Shown: positions 1 to 8,806 of the stretch, piece after piece
Layout: each line of letters starts with the position of its first letter
Numbering within the stretch: the stretch's first letter is position 1
From: an uncultured Spirochaetales bacterium
GTDB taxonomy: Bacteria > Spirochaetota > Spirochaetia > Sphaerochaetales > Sphaerochaetaceae
Length of the DNA: 64,000 bases
Direction: 5' to 3'
Assembly: GCA_934276485.1 (NCBI GenBank)
Contig: CAKQTE010000083.1
Coordinates: 1-64,000, forward strand
Notes under the pieces: generated by a model
What the model saw: only the letters and a program-made list of their open reading frames with translations
The model's database searches: none
Told to the model about the DNA's origin: nothing
Made by a program: the position numbers and the translations under genes

Positions 1-108
1 AGCGCTGCCTATAGGAACAATACCCTTATATTATGGATACAGGAACGTGATGTTTCTATGGCTTTAACGCGATACGGTAGAAAGGTAAAAACAAGTTTAG
101 TAGCTTAA
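1..108 (+). CDS. possible C-terminal tail of an upstream gene (partial)
   Basis: Frame 1 is open from the first base to a TAA at 106-108 and would encode about 35 residues ending TSLVA. I do not recognise it. A second frame is open to about base 66, so neither is secure. It could simply be non-coding DNA ahead of glgA. A small inverted repeat (GTCGAA/TTCGAC, 122-138) follows it but lacks a following T-run. Confidence 0.2.
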   Translation, partial: SAAYRNNTLILWIQERDVSMALTRYGRKVKTSLVA

Positions 109-165
109 GTCATCCGCACAGGTCGAACTTTTTTCGACTAAACTCATGAAAATGTAAAATTTAGC

Positions 166-194
166 TTGCGGTAACCTCTTTCAAAGACCATAAT
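166..194 (+). promoter_or_regulatory. glgA promoter abutting the start codon (leaderless)
   Basis: TTGCGG at 166-171, a 17-bp spacer and CATAAT at 189-194. Only 7 bases separate the -10 box from the ATG at 202, so transcription should start at or next to the A of the start codon. There is no Shine-Dalgarno. The geometry matches the promoters of aroG, rdgB, the YaiI-family gene and others in this window. Confidence 0.6.
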
Positions 195-201
195 TTTAAG
201 T

Positions 202-1656
202 ATGAACATCTTAATGGTAACTAGTGAAACGGTACCCTTTTCTAAATCAGGTGGACTTGCTGATGTAGTTGGGGCACTATCATCTTCTATTGCTGGCCTT
301 GGAAATAATGTAAAGGTGTTCATGCCGATGTATTCTTTCATTGAAAATAAAGGATTCAAGAAAACAACTGAGTTCCTTGTTGACATGTTGGATCATCAAG
401 AAAAAGCAGAATGCGTAGAAAAAGTTGTTGATGGTGTTTCCTATGTAGGACTCGTCAACCCATATTTTACAGAAAGAAAAGGTATCTATGGTGATACCTC
501 CTTTACACCCTACTCTGACAACTGTGCAAGATTCTTGTTCTTTGCCAAAGCAGTAGGTGAATATATCAAGGCATCGAATTTTAAGGCAGACATAGTCCAC
601 TGCCACGACTGGACAGCAGGCTTTGTACCTTTCTATCTAAAGAAGCAAGGTATAAAAGCAAAGACTGTATTCACAATTCATAATCTTGCATATCAGGGAG
701 ATTTCTCTAGATATGATGCAATACTAACTGGTGATGAATTTGATGACAAAGTAATGTATGGGCGTGGAGAGGCAAAGCGCGTAAACATGCTTAAAGCTGG
801 TGTTGATACTGCTACAAAGATAACAACAGTGTCCCCAACTTACTCAAAGGAAATACAGACACCGGAGTTAGGTTGCGGTCTTGATTGGCTTTTGAAACAA
901 AGAGAGGAAGACCTTGTAGGTATCATAAATGGAATTGACTACAAAGAGTGGAATCCAGAAAAAGATACAAACTTCAAGGAACATTTCAGTGCTGAAAAGC
1001 TTTCTGGAAAAGCAAAGCTGAAAGCAAGAATCCAAAAAGAGAATGGCTTGGAAGTAAACCCAGACATTCCTCTATTTGCCATGATCAGTAGACTTGCTGA
1101 ACAAAAAGGCTTTACAGAGCTATTGTTGACAAGCTCTCCATCGGCACTTGAAAAGATTCTTCAAAACAACAAGGTTCAATTCATAATTGTCGGAACAGGA
1201 GACGAAAGATACACAAGGAAGCTTAAGGAAATAGAATCAACATGTTCTAACCTCAAGGTTCTTATTGCATTCTCAAACAAACTTGCTCACGAGCTAGAAG
1301 GCGCTGCAGATTTCTTCTTGATGCCATCTAGATATGAACCATGTGGCTTGAATCAGCTTTATTCGTTGCACTATGGAACACTTCCTATTGCTCATAGAAC
1401 AGGAGGACTGGCAGACTCTATTGTAGACTTGGATGAAGACAAAGAAAAAGGAACAGGATTCTTATTTGACAGAGTTCACGAAAGTGATATCGTAGTCGCA
1501 GCTGAGCGTGCAATCCATTTCTTTGACAACAAAGATGCTCTAAATAGTGCTAAAATCAGAGCTATGAGTGATGATTTCACATGGACCAGATCTGCTGGCG
1601 AGTATGAAAAGTTATATAAGTCAATAAACAGGAAAAGCTTTGGAGGAAATAAATGA
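202..1656 (+). CDS. glgA: glycogen synthase (ADP-glucose type)
   Basis: GT5-family glucosyltransferase of 484 residues, the usual bacterial GlgA length. It extends alpha-1,4-glucan chains from ADP-glucose in the cytoplasm. The K-x-G-G-L glucan/ADP-glucose motif is at residues 15-19, and the C-terminal half carries the EPCGLNQ retaining-GT motif followed by GTLPIAHRTGGL. It overlaps glgC by 4 bases (ATGA), so the two are translationally coupled. It has no Shine-Dalgarno; the promoter just upstream suggests a leaderless transcript. Assignment is by family motifs and the glgC partner. Confidence 0.96.
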   Translation: MNILMVTSETVPFSKSGGLADVVGALSSSIAGLGNNVKVFMPMYSFIENKGFKKTTEFLVDMLDHQEKAECVEKVVDGVSYVGLVNPYFTERKGIYGDTSFTPYSDNCARFLFFAKAVGEYIKASNFKADIVHCHDWTAGFVPFYLKKQGIKAKTVFTIHNLAYQGDFSRYDAILTGDEFDDKVMYGRGEAKRVNMLKAGVDTATKITTVSPTYSKEIQTPELGCGLDWLLKQREEDLVGIINGIDYKEWNPEKDTNFKEHFSAEKLSGKAKLKARIQKENGLEVNPDIPLFAMISRLAEQKGFTELLLTSSPSALEKILQNNKVQFIIVGTGDERYTRKLKEIESTCSNLKVLIAFSNKLAHELEGAADFFLMPSRYEPCGLNQLYSLHYGTLPIAHRTGGLADSIVDLDEDKEKGTGFLFDRVHESDIVVAAERAIHFFDNKDALNSAKIRAMSDDFTWTRSAGEYEKLYKSINRKSFGGNK

Positions 1657-2951
1657 CAAAGGACAAGAAAAAAGTAATAGCAATCGTTCTTGGTGGAGGT
1701 AGAGGAACAAGACTTTACCCTTTAACAATGGATAGGTCTAAACCAGCTGTACCATTCGCAGGTAAATATAGACTCGTAGATATCCCTATTTCAAACTGTA
1801 TCAACAGTGGAATCAGAAACATCTATGTTTTGACACAGTTCAACTCGGCCTCCCTTCACAACCATATTTCATCAACATATCACTTCGATTCATTCTCTGG
1901 CGGTTTTGTTGAAATCCTTGCTGCAGAGCAGACAACAAGCTCCGAGTCATGGTACCAAGGAACAGCTGATGCTGTAAGAAAGAACCTAAGACACTTCCAT
2001 GATCAGAATGCAGACTACTATGTAATTCTATCTGGAGACCAGCTATATAGAATGGACTTCGAGGATATGCTAAACCGTCATATCGAGTCCGGTGCTGAGC
2101 TAACTATCGCAGCTAAGCCTATCTCAAGATCAGAAGCAACAGGACTTGGAATCATCGGAGCAGATGACAAGGGCATGATCAAGAAGTTCTACGAGAAGCC
2201 AGCTTCAGATATGGATATCTCAGAGTACAAGGTTCCTAATAAGCTTATGCAGGAGCAGCTAGGTCAGTCTGTAAACGAGAGAAACGAATACCTTGCTTCA
2301 ATGGGTATCTACATCTTCACAGCAAAAGCTATGGAAGAGGCTCTCAACAACGACAAGAAGGACTTCGGAAAGGAGATTATCCCATCTATCATCAAAACCA
2401 GACCAGTAGCAGCTTATCTATTTGATGGATTCTGGGAAGATATTGGAACTATCAAGGCATTCTATGAAACAAACCTCAACCTTGCTTCAGAAAAGCCAGC
2501 ATTCAACTTCTATGATGAAGAAGCCCCTATCTACACACATAAGAGAAACCTTCCTGCAACAAAGGCAAATTTCTGCAATATCAGTTGCTCTCTCACATCT
2601 GAAGGTTCAATCATCACAAATGCCTATATCGTCAACTCTGTAGTTGGTGTTAGAACATTCATCGAAGCTGGTGCTTCCCTTGATGGCGTATATGTAATGG
2701 GTGCTGAGAGATACGAGACAGAGGATGAGAAGGCTGAGAATGCTAAGAAAGGTATTCCTAACATCGGAATCGGCAAGGCAACTATCATCAAGCGTGCTAT
2801 TATCGACTCTAACGTAAGAATTGGTTCTAACTGTAGAATTGGTATCGATAACATCCCACGTCCAGATGGAGACTATGAAATGTACTCAGTACATGATGGA
2901 ATCATCGTTATCAACAAGAACGCAGTTATCCACGACGGAACAGTTCTTTAA
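1653..2951 (+). CDS. glgC: glucose-1-phosphate adenylyltransferase (ADP-glucose pyrophosphorylase)
   Basis: Makes ADP-glucose from glucose-1-phosphate and ATP, the committed step of glycogen synthesis and the substrate supply for GlgA. 432 residues, normal for GlgC. The nucleotidyltransferase signature GGGRGTRLYPLT lies at residues 14-25, followed by KPAVPFAGKYRLVDIP; the C-terminal part is a left-handed beta-helix with hexapeptide-like repeats. A GGAGG ribosome-binding site lies inside the end of glgA and the start overlaps the glgA stop. The operon ends at the hairpin at 2965-2995. Confidence 0.96.
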   Translation: MTKDKKKVIAIVLGGGRGTRLYPLTMDRSKPAVPFAGKYRLVDIPISNCINSGIRNIYVLTQFNSASLHNHISSTYHFDSFSGGFVEILAAEQTTSSESWYQGTADAVRKNLRHFHDQNADYYVILSGDQLYRMDFEDMLNRHIESGAELTIAAKPISRSEATGLGIIGADDKGMIKKFYEKPASDMDISEYKVPNKLMQEQLGQSVNERNEYLASMGIYIFTAKAMEEALNNDKKDFGKEIIPSIIKTRPVAAYLFDGFWEDIGTIKAFYETNLNLASEKPAFNFYDEEAPIYTHKRNLPATKANFCNISCSLTSEGSIITNAYIVNSVVGVRTFIEAGASLDGVYVMGAERYETEDEKAENAKKGIPNIGIGKATIIKRAIIDSNVRIGSNCRIGIDNIPRPDGDYEMYSVHDGIIVINKNAVIHDGTVL

Positions 2952-2964
2952 GCAAAGCTTATCT

Positions 2965-2995
2965 GAGGGTGCAAAACGCACCCTCATACTTTTTT
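2965..2995 (+). terminator. Rho-independent terminator of glgAC
   Basis: Perfect 8-bp stem GAGGGTGC/GCACCCTC with loop AAAAC, followed after ATAC by TTTTTT. Confidence 0.85.
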
Positions 2996-3076
2996 CAAAA
3001 TAATGGCCAAAAGTACTTGAATAGGAATTTTATTTGAGCTATTATCTTGTCTGTTGCAGTAATGTAACTACCAAAT

Positions 3077-3150
3077 GCGCCCTTAGCTCACCTGGATAGA
3101 GCAACTGCCTTCTAAGCAGTAGGTGACAAGTTCGAATCTTGTAGGGCGTA
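3077..3150 (+). tRNA. tRNA-Arg (anticodon TCT)
   Basis: 74-base cloverleaf with acceptor GCGCCCT/AGGGCGT (one G:U at position 1). The anticodon arm ACTGC/GCAGT closes loop CTTCTAA, giving anticodon TCT (reads AGA/AGG). The T-arm contains GTTCGAATC. The 3' CCA is not encoded. It is a lone tRNA with its own terminator just downstream. Confidence 0.95.
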
Positions 3151-3152
3151 AG

Positions 3153-3183
3153 AAGCTATCGCAGAAATGTGATAGCTTTTTTT
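3153..3183 (+). terminator. terminator of tRNA-Arg
   Basis: Stem AAGCTATC/GATAGCTT with a 10-base loop, followed by a T-run. Confidence 0.8.
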
Positions 3184-3200
3184 GTTTCATATACATATCA

Positions 3201-3230
3201 AAAAAATCCTCAACTGTTAAGCTGAGGACT
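3201..3230 (-). terminator. terminator of the aroG operon
   Basis: On the minus strand, stem TCCTCAGC/GTTGAGGA followed by TTTTTT. It lies just beyond the DJ-1 gene stop and faces the tRNA terminator. Confidence 0.75.
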
Positions 3231-3247
3231 AGATGATCTTTCTAATT

Positions 3248-3796
3248 TCATTCTTTGTAGAAAATCGAAGCCTGTACTTTATTTGCTACATCCACACCTG
3301 AAAGAAGTTCTACAATCTTCAATCCAAGATCAAAAGCATAACCTGCAGACTTTCCAGTTACGATGTTACCATCTACAACTACTCCATCTGACAGGAATTC
3401 AAGCTGTGGAGAATAGCTTTCACATCCTGGATAGCAAGTAGCATTCTTGCCATTCAAGAGTCCCAATGGACCAAGAACAACGGCAGGAGATGCACATATT
3501 GCAGATACCACACGCTCAGAGTTAACACTTTCGATTAAAATTTCGTTGACTCTCCACGATTGTGCTAGATTTACAGCACCAGGCATCCCTCCGGGGCAGA
3601 ATACGCAATCAAAATCGTTTTCCTTGATCTCTTCTACTGTGATATCAGCCTTGATCTTAATACCATGAGAAGAAGCAACCTCAAGCTTATCAACTCCTGC
3701 AAGTACTACTTCATATCCTGCCCTCTTGAAAACATCTACAGGGCACAATGCTTCAGCTTCTTCAAAGCCCTCTGCAAGAAAAACTAGAACTTTCAT
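3248..3796 (-). CDS. DJ-1/PfpI family protein (YajL/ThiJ-like)
   Basis: 182 residues spanning a single DJ-1/PfpI domain. The nucleophile-elbow cysteine is Cys101 in AICASPAV, and the conserved acidic cluster GFEEAEA is at residues 10-16. Family members act as glyoxalase III, protein or nucleotide deglycases, or redox chaperones; which applies here cannot be read from sequence. The start overlaps the aroG stop by 4 bases, so it is translated with aroG, an uncommon pairing. Cytoplasmic, no signal peptide. Confidence 0.85.
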   Translation of the reverse strand: MKVLVFLAEGFEEAEALCPVDVFKRAGYEVVLAGVDKLEVASSHGIKIKADITVEEIKENDFDCVFCPGGMPGAVNLAQSWRVNEILIESVNSERVVSAICASPAVVLGPLGLLNGKNATCYPGCESYSPQLEFLSDGVVVDGNIVTGKSAGYAFDLGLKIVELLSGVDVANKVQASIFYKE

Positions 3797-4881
3797 AGGA
3801 TTTCCTCTCCTCCTTTATCCTTTGATTGCCTTAATAGCTCAGCTCCATGCAACAAGATTCTCTCTGTCTCTTCCCAACCTATGCAACTATCTGTAACAGA
3901 TACTCCATATCTAAGATTCTTAGGATCAGAAGGAATCTTCTGATTTCCTTCATACAAGTTCGACTCAAGCATGAAGCCACGAATGAACCTGTCACCCCAA
4001 ATACGTTGGTCCAGAACATTTCTAAGCACTCTCTTCTGCTTTGTATAATCCTTTCTTGAATTAGCATGGCTACAATCGATTACGATTGCAGGATTCAAAT
4101 CCAATGCAAGCATATTCTTTGCTGCAGTTTCAACAAAGTCCTCATAGTAATTAGGACCATGTATTCCTCCACGCAAAATCAAGTGAGTGCAGTCGTTACC
4201 TGTTGAACGGAAGATAGCGTTCGTGCCATCTCGTCTGATTCCTATAAAGCTAGCAGGCTTGGAAGCAAACTTAGCAGCATTGATAGCAGCATCAATCTCT
4301 CCTGAAGTGGAGTTCTTGAAACCAACTGCAACAGACAATCCTGATGCAAGGGACCTATGGGTCTGGCTTTCTGTTGTTCGAGCTCCGATACTTGACCAGG
4401 ACATTATCTCGTCTGTGTATTGAGGAACAATAGGATCCAGAACCTCACATCCTACAGGAAGCCCTATTCTCGTTATATCCAATAAAAGCTTTCTAGCTAT
4501 CTGCAAACCTTTGTCGATATCATAGGACTCATCCATATCAGGGTCCAGAATCAAACCTTTCCAACCCAGAATTGTTCTTGGCTTTTCGAAATATGTACGC
4601 ATTACAACAAAGAACTGGTCTGATACTTTGTCAGATAGATCCTTAAGCTTTCTAGCATACTCAAGAGCGGATTGAGGGTCATGGATGGAACAAGGACCTA
4701 CGATAGCCAAAAGTCTATCATCGTTGCCCTTTATGATGTCATTGACTTGTCTTCTATATTTTGAAATTGATGCTTTGTCATCATCTGACAATGGATACAT
4801 CAAAGCTATCTCGGAAGGAGTCTTTAGGTTATCAATTGCCCTAATTCTAACATCTTGTGATTGATCTATTACGTTTTGCAT
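3793..4881 (-). CDS. aroG: 3-deoxy-7-phosphoheptulonate synthase (DAHP synthase, class I)
   Basis: Condenses phosphoenolpyruvate and erythrose-4-phosphate in the first step of the shikimate pathway. 362 residues, typical for the AroF/G/H type Ialpha enzymes. Landmarks are GPCSIHDP at residues 62-69, the PRTILGWKGL region, GARTTESQTHR and the C-terminal IDCSHANS metal-site region. It is the only aro gene here and would supply all aromatic synthesis; feedback specificity cannot be judged. No Shine-Dalgarno is present; the promoter sits six bases from the ATG. Confidence 0.94.
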   Translation of the reverse strand: MQNVIDQSQDVRIRAIDNLKTPSEIALMYPLSDDDKASISKYRRQVNDIIKGNDDRLLAIVGPCSIHDPQSALEYARKLKDLSDKVSDQFFVVMRTYFEKPRTILGWKGLILDPDMDESYDIDKGLQIARKLLLDITRIGLPVGCEVLDPIVPQYTDEIMSWSSIGARTTESQTHRSLASGLSVAVGFKNSTSGEIDAAINAAKFASKPASFIGIRRDGTNAIFRSTGNDCTHLILRGGIHGPNYYEDFVETAAKNMLALDLNPAIVIDCSHANSRKDYTKQKRVLRNVLDQRIWGDRFIRGFMLESNLYEGNQKIPSDPKNLRYGVSVTDSCIGWEETERILLHGAELLRQSKDKGGEEIL

Positions 4882-4887
4882 ATGTCA

Positions 4888-4916
4888 ATTCTAGCGATAC
4901 AGGTGTCTTGTCGCAA
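4888..4916 (-). promoter_or_regulatory. aroG promoter abutting the start codon (leaderless)
   Basis: On the minus strand TTGCGA (4911-4916), a 17-bp spacer, TAGAAT (4888-4893), then six bases to the ATG at 4881. No Shine-Dalgarno is possible in such a short leader. Confidence 0.65.
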
Positions 4917-4940
4917 GAGGATAATGCAATCACCAATCAC

Positions 4941-4969
4941 TTGACGATTAACACATATGAAATGATTAT
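4941..4969 (+). promoter_or_regulatory. promoter of the bile-salt-hydrolase-like gene
   Basis: TTGACG at 4941-4946, 17-bp spacer, GATTAT at 4964-4969. The expected transcript start near 4976 leaves a short leader with an AAGGA ribosome-binding site before the ATG at 4993. It is divergent from the aroG promoter. Confidence 0.5.
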
Positions 4970-4992
4970 TAGTAGTGACAAGGATAAGAAAA

Positions 4993-5967
4993 ATGTGCAC
5001 AGCAGCTACATATAAAACAAAGGATTTCTACTTCGGAAGAAATCTGGATTATGATATTTCCTATGGCGATAGAATCGTGATTACACCTAGAAACTACTCT
5101 TTTGACTTAAGAGAGAAAGGCAAACTCCAAAATCATTATGCAATGATTGGAATGGCTGCTGTAATGGAAGATTATCCCCTGTATTATGATGCAGTCAACG
5201 AAAAAGGTCTTGGTATCGCAGGACTTAATTTTGTAGGCAATGCCCATTACAACAAGCCTGTTCCAGGTAAAGATAACATTGCTCAATTCGAGCTCATTCC
5301 ATGGATTCTAGGAACATGTTCAAATGTCAAGGAAGCACGAACAAAACTAGAAAACCTGAATTTGATCGATACACCTTTTCTCTCAAGCCTTCCTCTTGCC
5401 CAGCTTCATTGGCTAATTGCTGACAAAGGCGATTGCATTACAGTCGAATCGATGAAAGACGGACTGCATATTCACAACAATCCTGTTGGTGTTTTGACAA
5501 TCAATCCTCCATTTGAGTATCAGATGTTCAATCTCAATAACTATATGCACGTGTCTGTAGATAACAGAGAGAATACCTTTTCAAAGAATCTAGAGCTAAA
5601 GCAATATAGCAGAGGCATGGGCGGCATCGGTCTTCCAGGCGACTTATCCTCCCAATCAAGATTTGTTCGAGCCTCATTTGTAAAGATGAATTCACTATCT
5701 GGAAAATCAGATGAAGAGAGCATTAACCAATTCTTTCATATCTTAGGAAGCGTAGACCAGATGAGAGGTTGCTGCAAACTTGGTGAAGATAAGTACGAGA
5801 TCACTCTCTACACATCTTGTTGCAATACAGATAAAGGCATCTACTATTACAACACATACGGCAACCATCAAATATCTGGAGTAGATATGCATAAGGAAAA
5901 CCTTGATAGCGATAAGCTAATTGCATATAAGCCAATAAATGGTGAGCAGATAATCATGCAAAATTAA
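4993..5967 (+). CDS. choloylglycine hydrolase family protein (bile salt hydrolase-like)
   Basis: 324-residue Ntn-hydrolase of the bile salt hydrolase/penicillin V acylase family. The start at 4993 is chosen because it puts the nucleophile at Cys2 (MCTAATY), exposed when Met1 is removed; the upstream in-frame start at 4975 would bury it. Arg16, Asp19, Asn79 (GLNF) and Arg223 match the conserved active-site positions of clostridial enzymes. The usual T-N-x-P segment reads T-I-N-P (169-172), so the Asn equivalent to Asn175 of the Clostridium perfringens enzyme is replaced by Ile170. It is probably a cytoplasmic amidase, but true bile-salt activity is uncertain. Confidence 0.85.
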   Translation: MCTAATYKTKDFYFGRNLDYDISYGDRIVITPRNYSFDLREKGKLQNHYAMIGMAAVMEDYPLYYDAVNEKGLGIAGLNFVGNAHYNKPVPGKDNIAQFELIPWILGTCSNVKEARTKLENLNLIDTPFLSSLPLAQLHWLIADKGDCITVESMKDGLHIHNNPVGVLTINPPFEYQMFNLNNYMHVSVDNRENTFSKNLELKQYSRGMGGIGLPGDLSSQSRFVRASFVKMNSLSGKSDEESINQFFHILGSVDQMRGCCKLGEDKYEITLYTSCCNTDKGIYYYNTYGNHQISGVDMHKENLDSDKLIAYKPINGEQIIMQN

Positions 5968-5985
5968 AGATAGTGCACAATCCTA

Positions 5986-6020
5986 AAAAATAGGCTGCCA
6001 ATGACAGCCTATTTTCTTTT
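5986..6020. terminator. bidirectional terminator between convergent genes
   Basis: Stem AAAATAGGCTG/CAGCCTATTTT with a short CCAATGA loop, T-rich on one flank and A-rich on the other, so it can serve both converging genes. Confidence 0.8.
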
Positions 6021-8040
6021 AATATAAAGCTTTATCCTTCTTGTATTTCTCTTTTGCTTCCTTCAAAGCCTTCTTGTATTCTGCCTTGAGGCTCTTCTTC
6101 TCTTTAGGGGTATTCATCAAATCTGTCTTGTATTTGTTCTTAAGCTTCTTCTTTGTACTCTTGAAATCTGCTTCCAGATGCTTCTTTCTAATAACCCTTT
6201 CAATCTTATCTGCTTTATGTGCTTTCTTGCTATCGACATCAGAGCTAGAAGGAACCTGATTATTCTTATCATTAGCATTGTTCTTCTGATATAAGAATCT
6301 CTTGATCTTCTGAGTTGGCGTTCTCTCGAACTCAACCTCCTGAAGTTCAATCTCATCAATCTTTGAATAAGATGAAAGCTGTGAGTTAACGTCCTTTCTG
6401 ATAGACATCAAGTACTTCTTGGCTTCTGTTGCGGCCTCATCGATATCGACCTTCATCTTATCCGCGAATGCCTTGAGGTCAATCTTTATAAGAGCCAACA
6501 AACCTCCATTTTCAGGAACAACCAAAGACTCCTGTACAAAGCTCATATTGTTGATAAGAGACTCGATTGATTCAGGATAGATATTCTCTCCACCTGGGCC
6601 TAGGATCATTGTCTTTACTCTTCCTCTGATCGCTAGTCTATTTGAGCTATCGAGCTCTCCTAGGTCTCCAGTTTTGAAGTAGCCATCTTCTGTGAAGACT
6701 TCCTTATTGAGCTCTGGATTGTTGTAGTAGCCCTTCATGACATTTGGTCCCTTTACAGCGATTTCTCCAATGCCCTCTGCGTTTCTATTGATCAACAATA
6801 CATCATCATCAGCGACAACCTTGCCTATCCATCCTGGGCGCTGATCTGAGTGCTTTGGAGAGCATCCTGCAACTAGTGGGGAAGTCTCTGTAAGTCCATA
6901 TCCGATAGCATATGGGAAATGGGCTTGGTGCAAAAACCTCTCAACCTCAGGATCCAATGCAGCTCCACCAATACCGAAGAACTTAACCCTGTTTCCAAAT
7001 GTAGAAACCATCTTCTTACCCATTGCATGGTATACATACCATTTCAATGGAGACTTAAGCAATTTTCCAATCTTCTTGTTGTCCTTTAGAATCGGAACGA
7101 TTGCTGCTTTATATACCTTCTCTATAAGTAGTGGAACTGTAAGCATGATGTGAGGTCTTACTTCACTTAAAGCTGGCATCAAAATAGAAACAGCTGGTGG
7201 TTTTCCCAAGAATGTAATGTGTGCACCACACATCATTGGCAGAATCTGTCCAATGGTAAATTCATATACATGGCTCATTGGTAGAATCGATAGCGCATTG
7301 TAGCCTGGCTTGATCTTTACATATACATCTGTATTGAGATCTGCACAACGAAGGATATTCATATGGGTAAGCACTACGCCCTTTGAAGCTCCTGTTGTAC
7401 CAGAAGTATAGATCAAGGATGCAATATCATCCTCGTTTGGCTTATTTGCCTCAACATCCGCAAGCTTATATTTGACGCTGGTCATTGCAAAACCAGGAGC
7501 AGATGAGAATGTGGAAATGCTCTCTGATGGCAAATGTAGCAAATCTTCCATTCTGAATACATCAAGGTTATGCTCCTCGATATATCCCTTGACCTTCATA
7601 AAGGCTTTTTGGTTTACACATGCAGCTTTAACACCGCAATCAGCAAAGATAGTAACAGCTTCACGCTCTGTGAAATCTGGAAGGATAGGAACTGCAATAC
7701 ATCCAATGTATGTTATTCCTAGATACATAACCATCCAGTTAGGATTACTCTCACCGAATATTGCAATCTTGTCGCCCTTTGTATAACCAAGCTTCAAAAG
7801 GTAATATGCAATGCTCCTTGCTCTCTGCACTAGCTGTCCATATGTCATATCACTTGTGTCATCCCTGAAAACAGAATAAACAAGTCTATGAGGCCAACGT
7901 GAAGCAATCGCATTGGCAAAATCAGGGAATGTGTATCCAGGGACTGTCTTCATCGTCAATCCATCTGGACGAAGTATCTTCCTGCATTTCTTGAATGTTA
8001 GCTTATCTTCACCTTTCTTTTTCTTATCTTTCTTACTCAT
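6019..8040 (-). CDS. long-chain acyl-CoA synthetase (AMP-binding, FadD-like)
   Basis: Adenylate-forming enzyme of 673 residues that would activate long-chain fatty acids to acyl-CoA or a related thioester. The P-loop motif YTSGTTGASKGV lies near residue 210, and GYGLTETSP, the YFKTGDLG adenylation motif and the hinge region follow in order. The last 85 or so residues are an extra, highly lysine-rich, probably coiled tail not seen in standard FadD. The ATG at 8040 is preferred over a TTG three bases upstream because GGAGG lies upstream at good spacing. It overlaps the preceding gene by 8 bases. Substrate unknown. Confidence 0.88.
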   Translation of the reverse strand: MSKKDKKKKGEDKLTFKKCRKILRPDGLTMKTVPGYTFPDFANAIASRWPHRLVYSVFRDDTSDMTYGQLVQRARSIAYYLLKLGYTKGDKIAIFGESNPNWMVMYLGITYIGCIAVPILPDFTEREAVTIFADCGVKAACVNQKAFMKVKGYIEEHNLDVFRMEDLLHLPSESISTFSSAPGFAMTSVKYKLADVEANKPNEDDIASLIYTSGTTGASKGVVLTHMNILRCADLNTDVYVKIKPGYNALSILPMSHVYEFTIGQILPMMCGAHITFLGKPPAVSILMPALSEVRPHIMLTVPLLIEKVYKAAIVPILKDNKKIGKLLKSPLKWYVYHAMGKKMVSTFGNRVKFFGIGGAALDPEVERFLHQAHFPYAIGYGLTETSPLVAGCSPKHSDQRPGWIGKVVADDDVLLINRNAEGIGEIAVKGPNVMKGYYNNPELNKEVFTEDGYFKTGDLGELDSSNRLAIRGRVKTMILGPGGENIYPESIESLINNMSFVQESLVVPENGGLLALIKIDLKAFADKMKVDIDEAATEAKKYLMSIRKDVNSQLSSYSKIDEIELQEVEFERTPTQKIKRFLYQKNNANDKNNQVPSSSDVDSKKAHKADKIERVIRKKHLEADFKSTKKKLKNKYKTDLMNTPKEKKSLKAEYKKALKEAKEKYKKDKALY

Positions 8041-8806
8041 CAATAAAACCTCCTACCATCTCACCGCGTTCCAGGGCTTTGACGAAGATTCCAGAAGGTA
8101 TCTCCTTGTTAACCATCGCTTGAATGATTGATGTCATATTATTGTTATCTGATATATGTATGAAATAAACCTGGTCACCCCTTTTGCTAGTTGCATTTGC
8201 AAAATCAATGGCTTCCCTATTTGACAGATGCCCATATTGGCCTCTGACTCTATTCTTGAGCCACTCTGGATAAGAACCATTATCCAGCATCTCATCATCA
8301 TAGTTTGACTCAATGAATTTCAGCTTTGCCTTTTGCGCATAGTCATATGCTTCTTCAGGTACTACGCCAGTATCTGTCATAAGAAATATTGTTGAATTGG
8401 ATGTTTGTATGAAATATCCAGATGAACCAACTGAGTCATGGCTTGTCTGGAACGATGTCACGGAAAAACCACCAAGAGATACAGATTCACCAAACTCGAA
8501 AGAATTTAGCTCTTCTGGTTTTATTCTCTGTTTCAACAACTCAACCTCACATCCTTCTTTGCACTTAGAGGAAACAAAGACAGGCAAATGAGTTTTTCTC
8601 ATGAATGCTCCAACACCCTTTGAGTGATCTGGATGAACATGCGTCAGAAACATTCCTTTCACGCTCTCCATTGGTATTTCATGCCTTTCAAGCTCATTTG
8701 ATAATTTTGTATATGTAACACCATCATCTATGATAATTGCCTCTTCATTTTCATAGAAGACATAGCAATTGCCACAGCTTCCGGTGGTAAGTACTACATA
8801 ACGCAC
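8033..8806 (-). CDS. MBL-fold hydrolase, WalJ/YycJ-like
   Basis: 257-residue metallo-beta-lactamase-fold protein with the metal motif H-x-H-x-D-H at residues 56-61 (THVHPDHS). The stretch ESNYDDEML and the GHLSNREA motif are typical of the YycJ/WalJ/VicX subgroup, whose Bacillus member has been linked to DNA mismatch repair as an exonuclease. No walK/walR partners are nearby; the gene sits between an ArsC-like gene (overlap 13 bases) and an acyl-CoA synthetase gene (overlap 8 bases), so the three are one operon. Cytoplasmic. Confidence 0.8.
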   Translation of the reverse strand: MRYVVLTTGSCGNCYVFYENEEAIIIDDGVTYTKLSNELERHEIPMESVKGMFLTHVHPDHSKGVGAFMRKTHLPVFVSSKCKEGCEVELLKQRIKPEELNSFEFGESVSLGGFSVTSFQTSHDSVGSSGYFIQTSNSTIFLMTDTGVVPEEAYDYAQKAKLKFIESNYDDEMLDNGSYPEWLKNRVRGQYGHLSNREAIDFANATSKRGDQVYFIHISDNNNMTSIIQAMVNKEIPSGIFVKALERGEMVGGFIDE

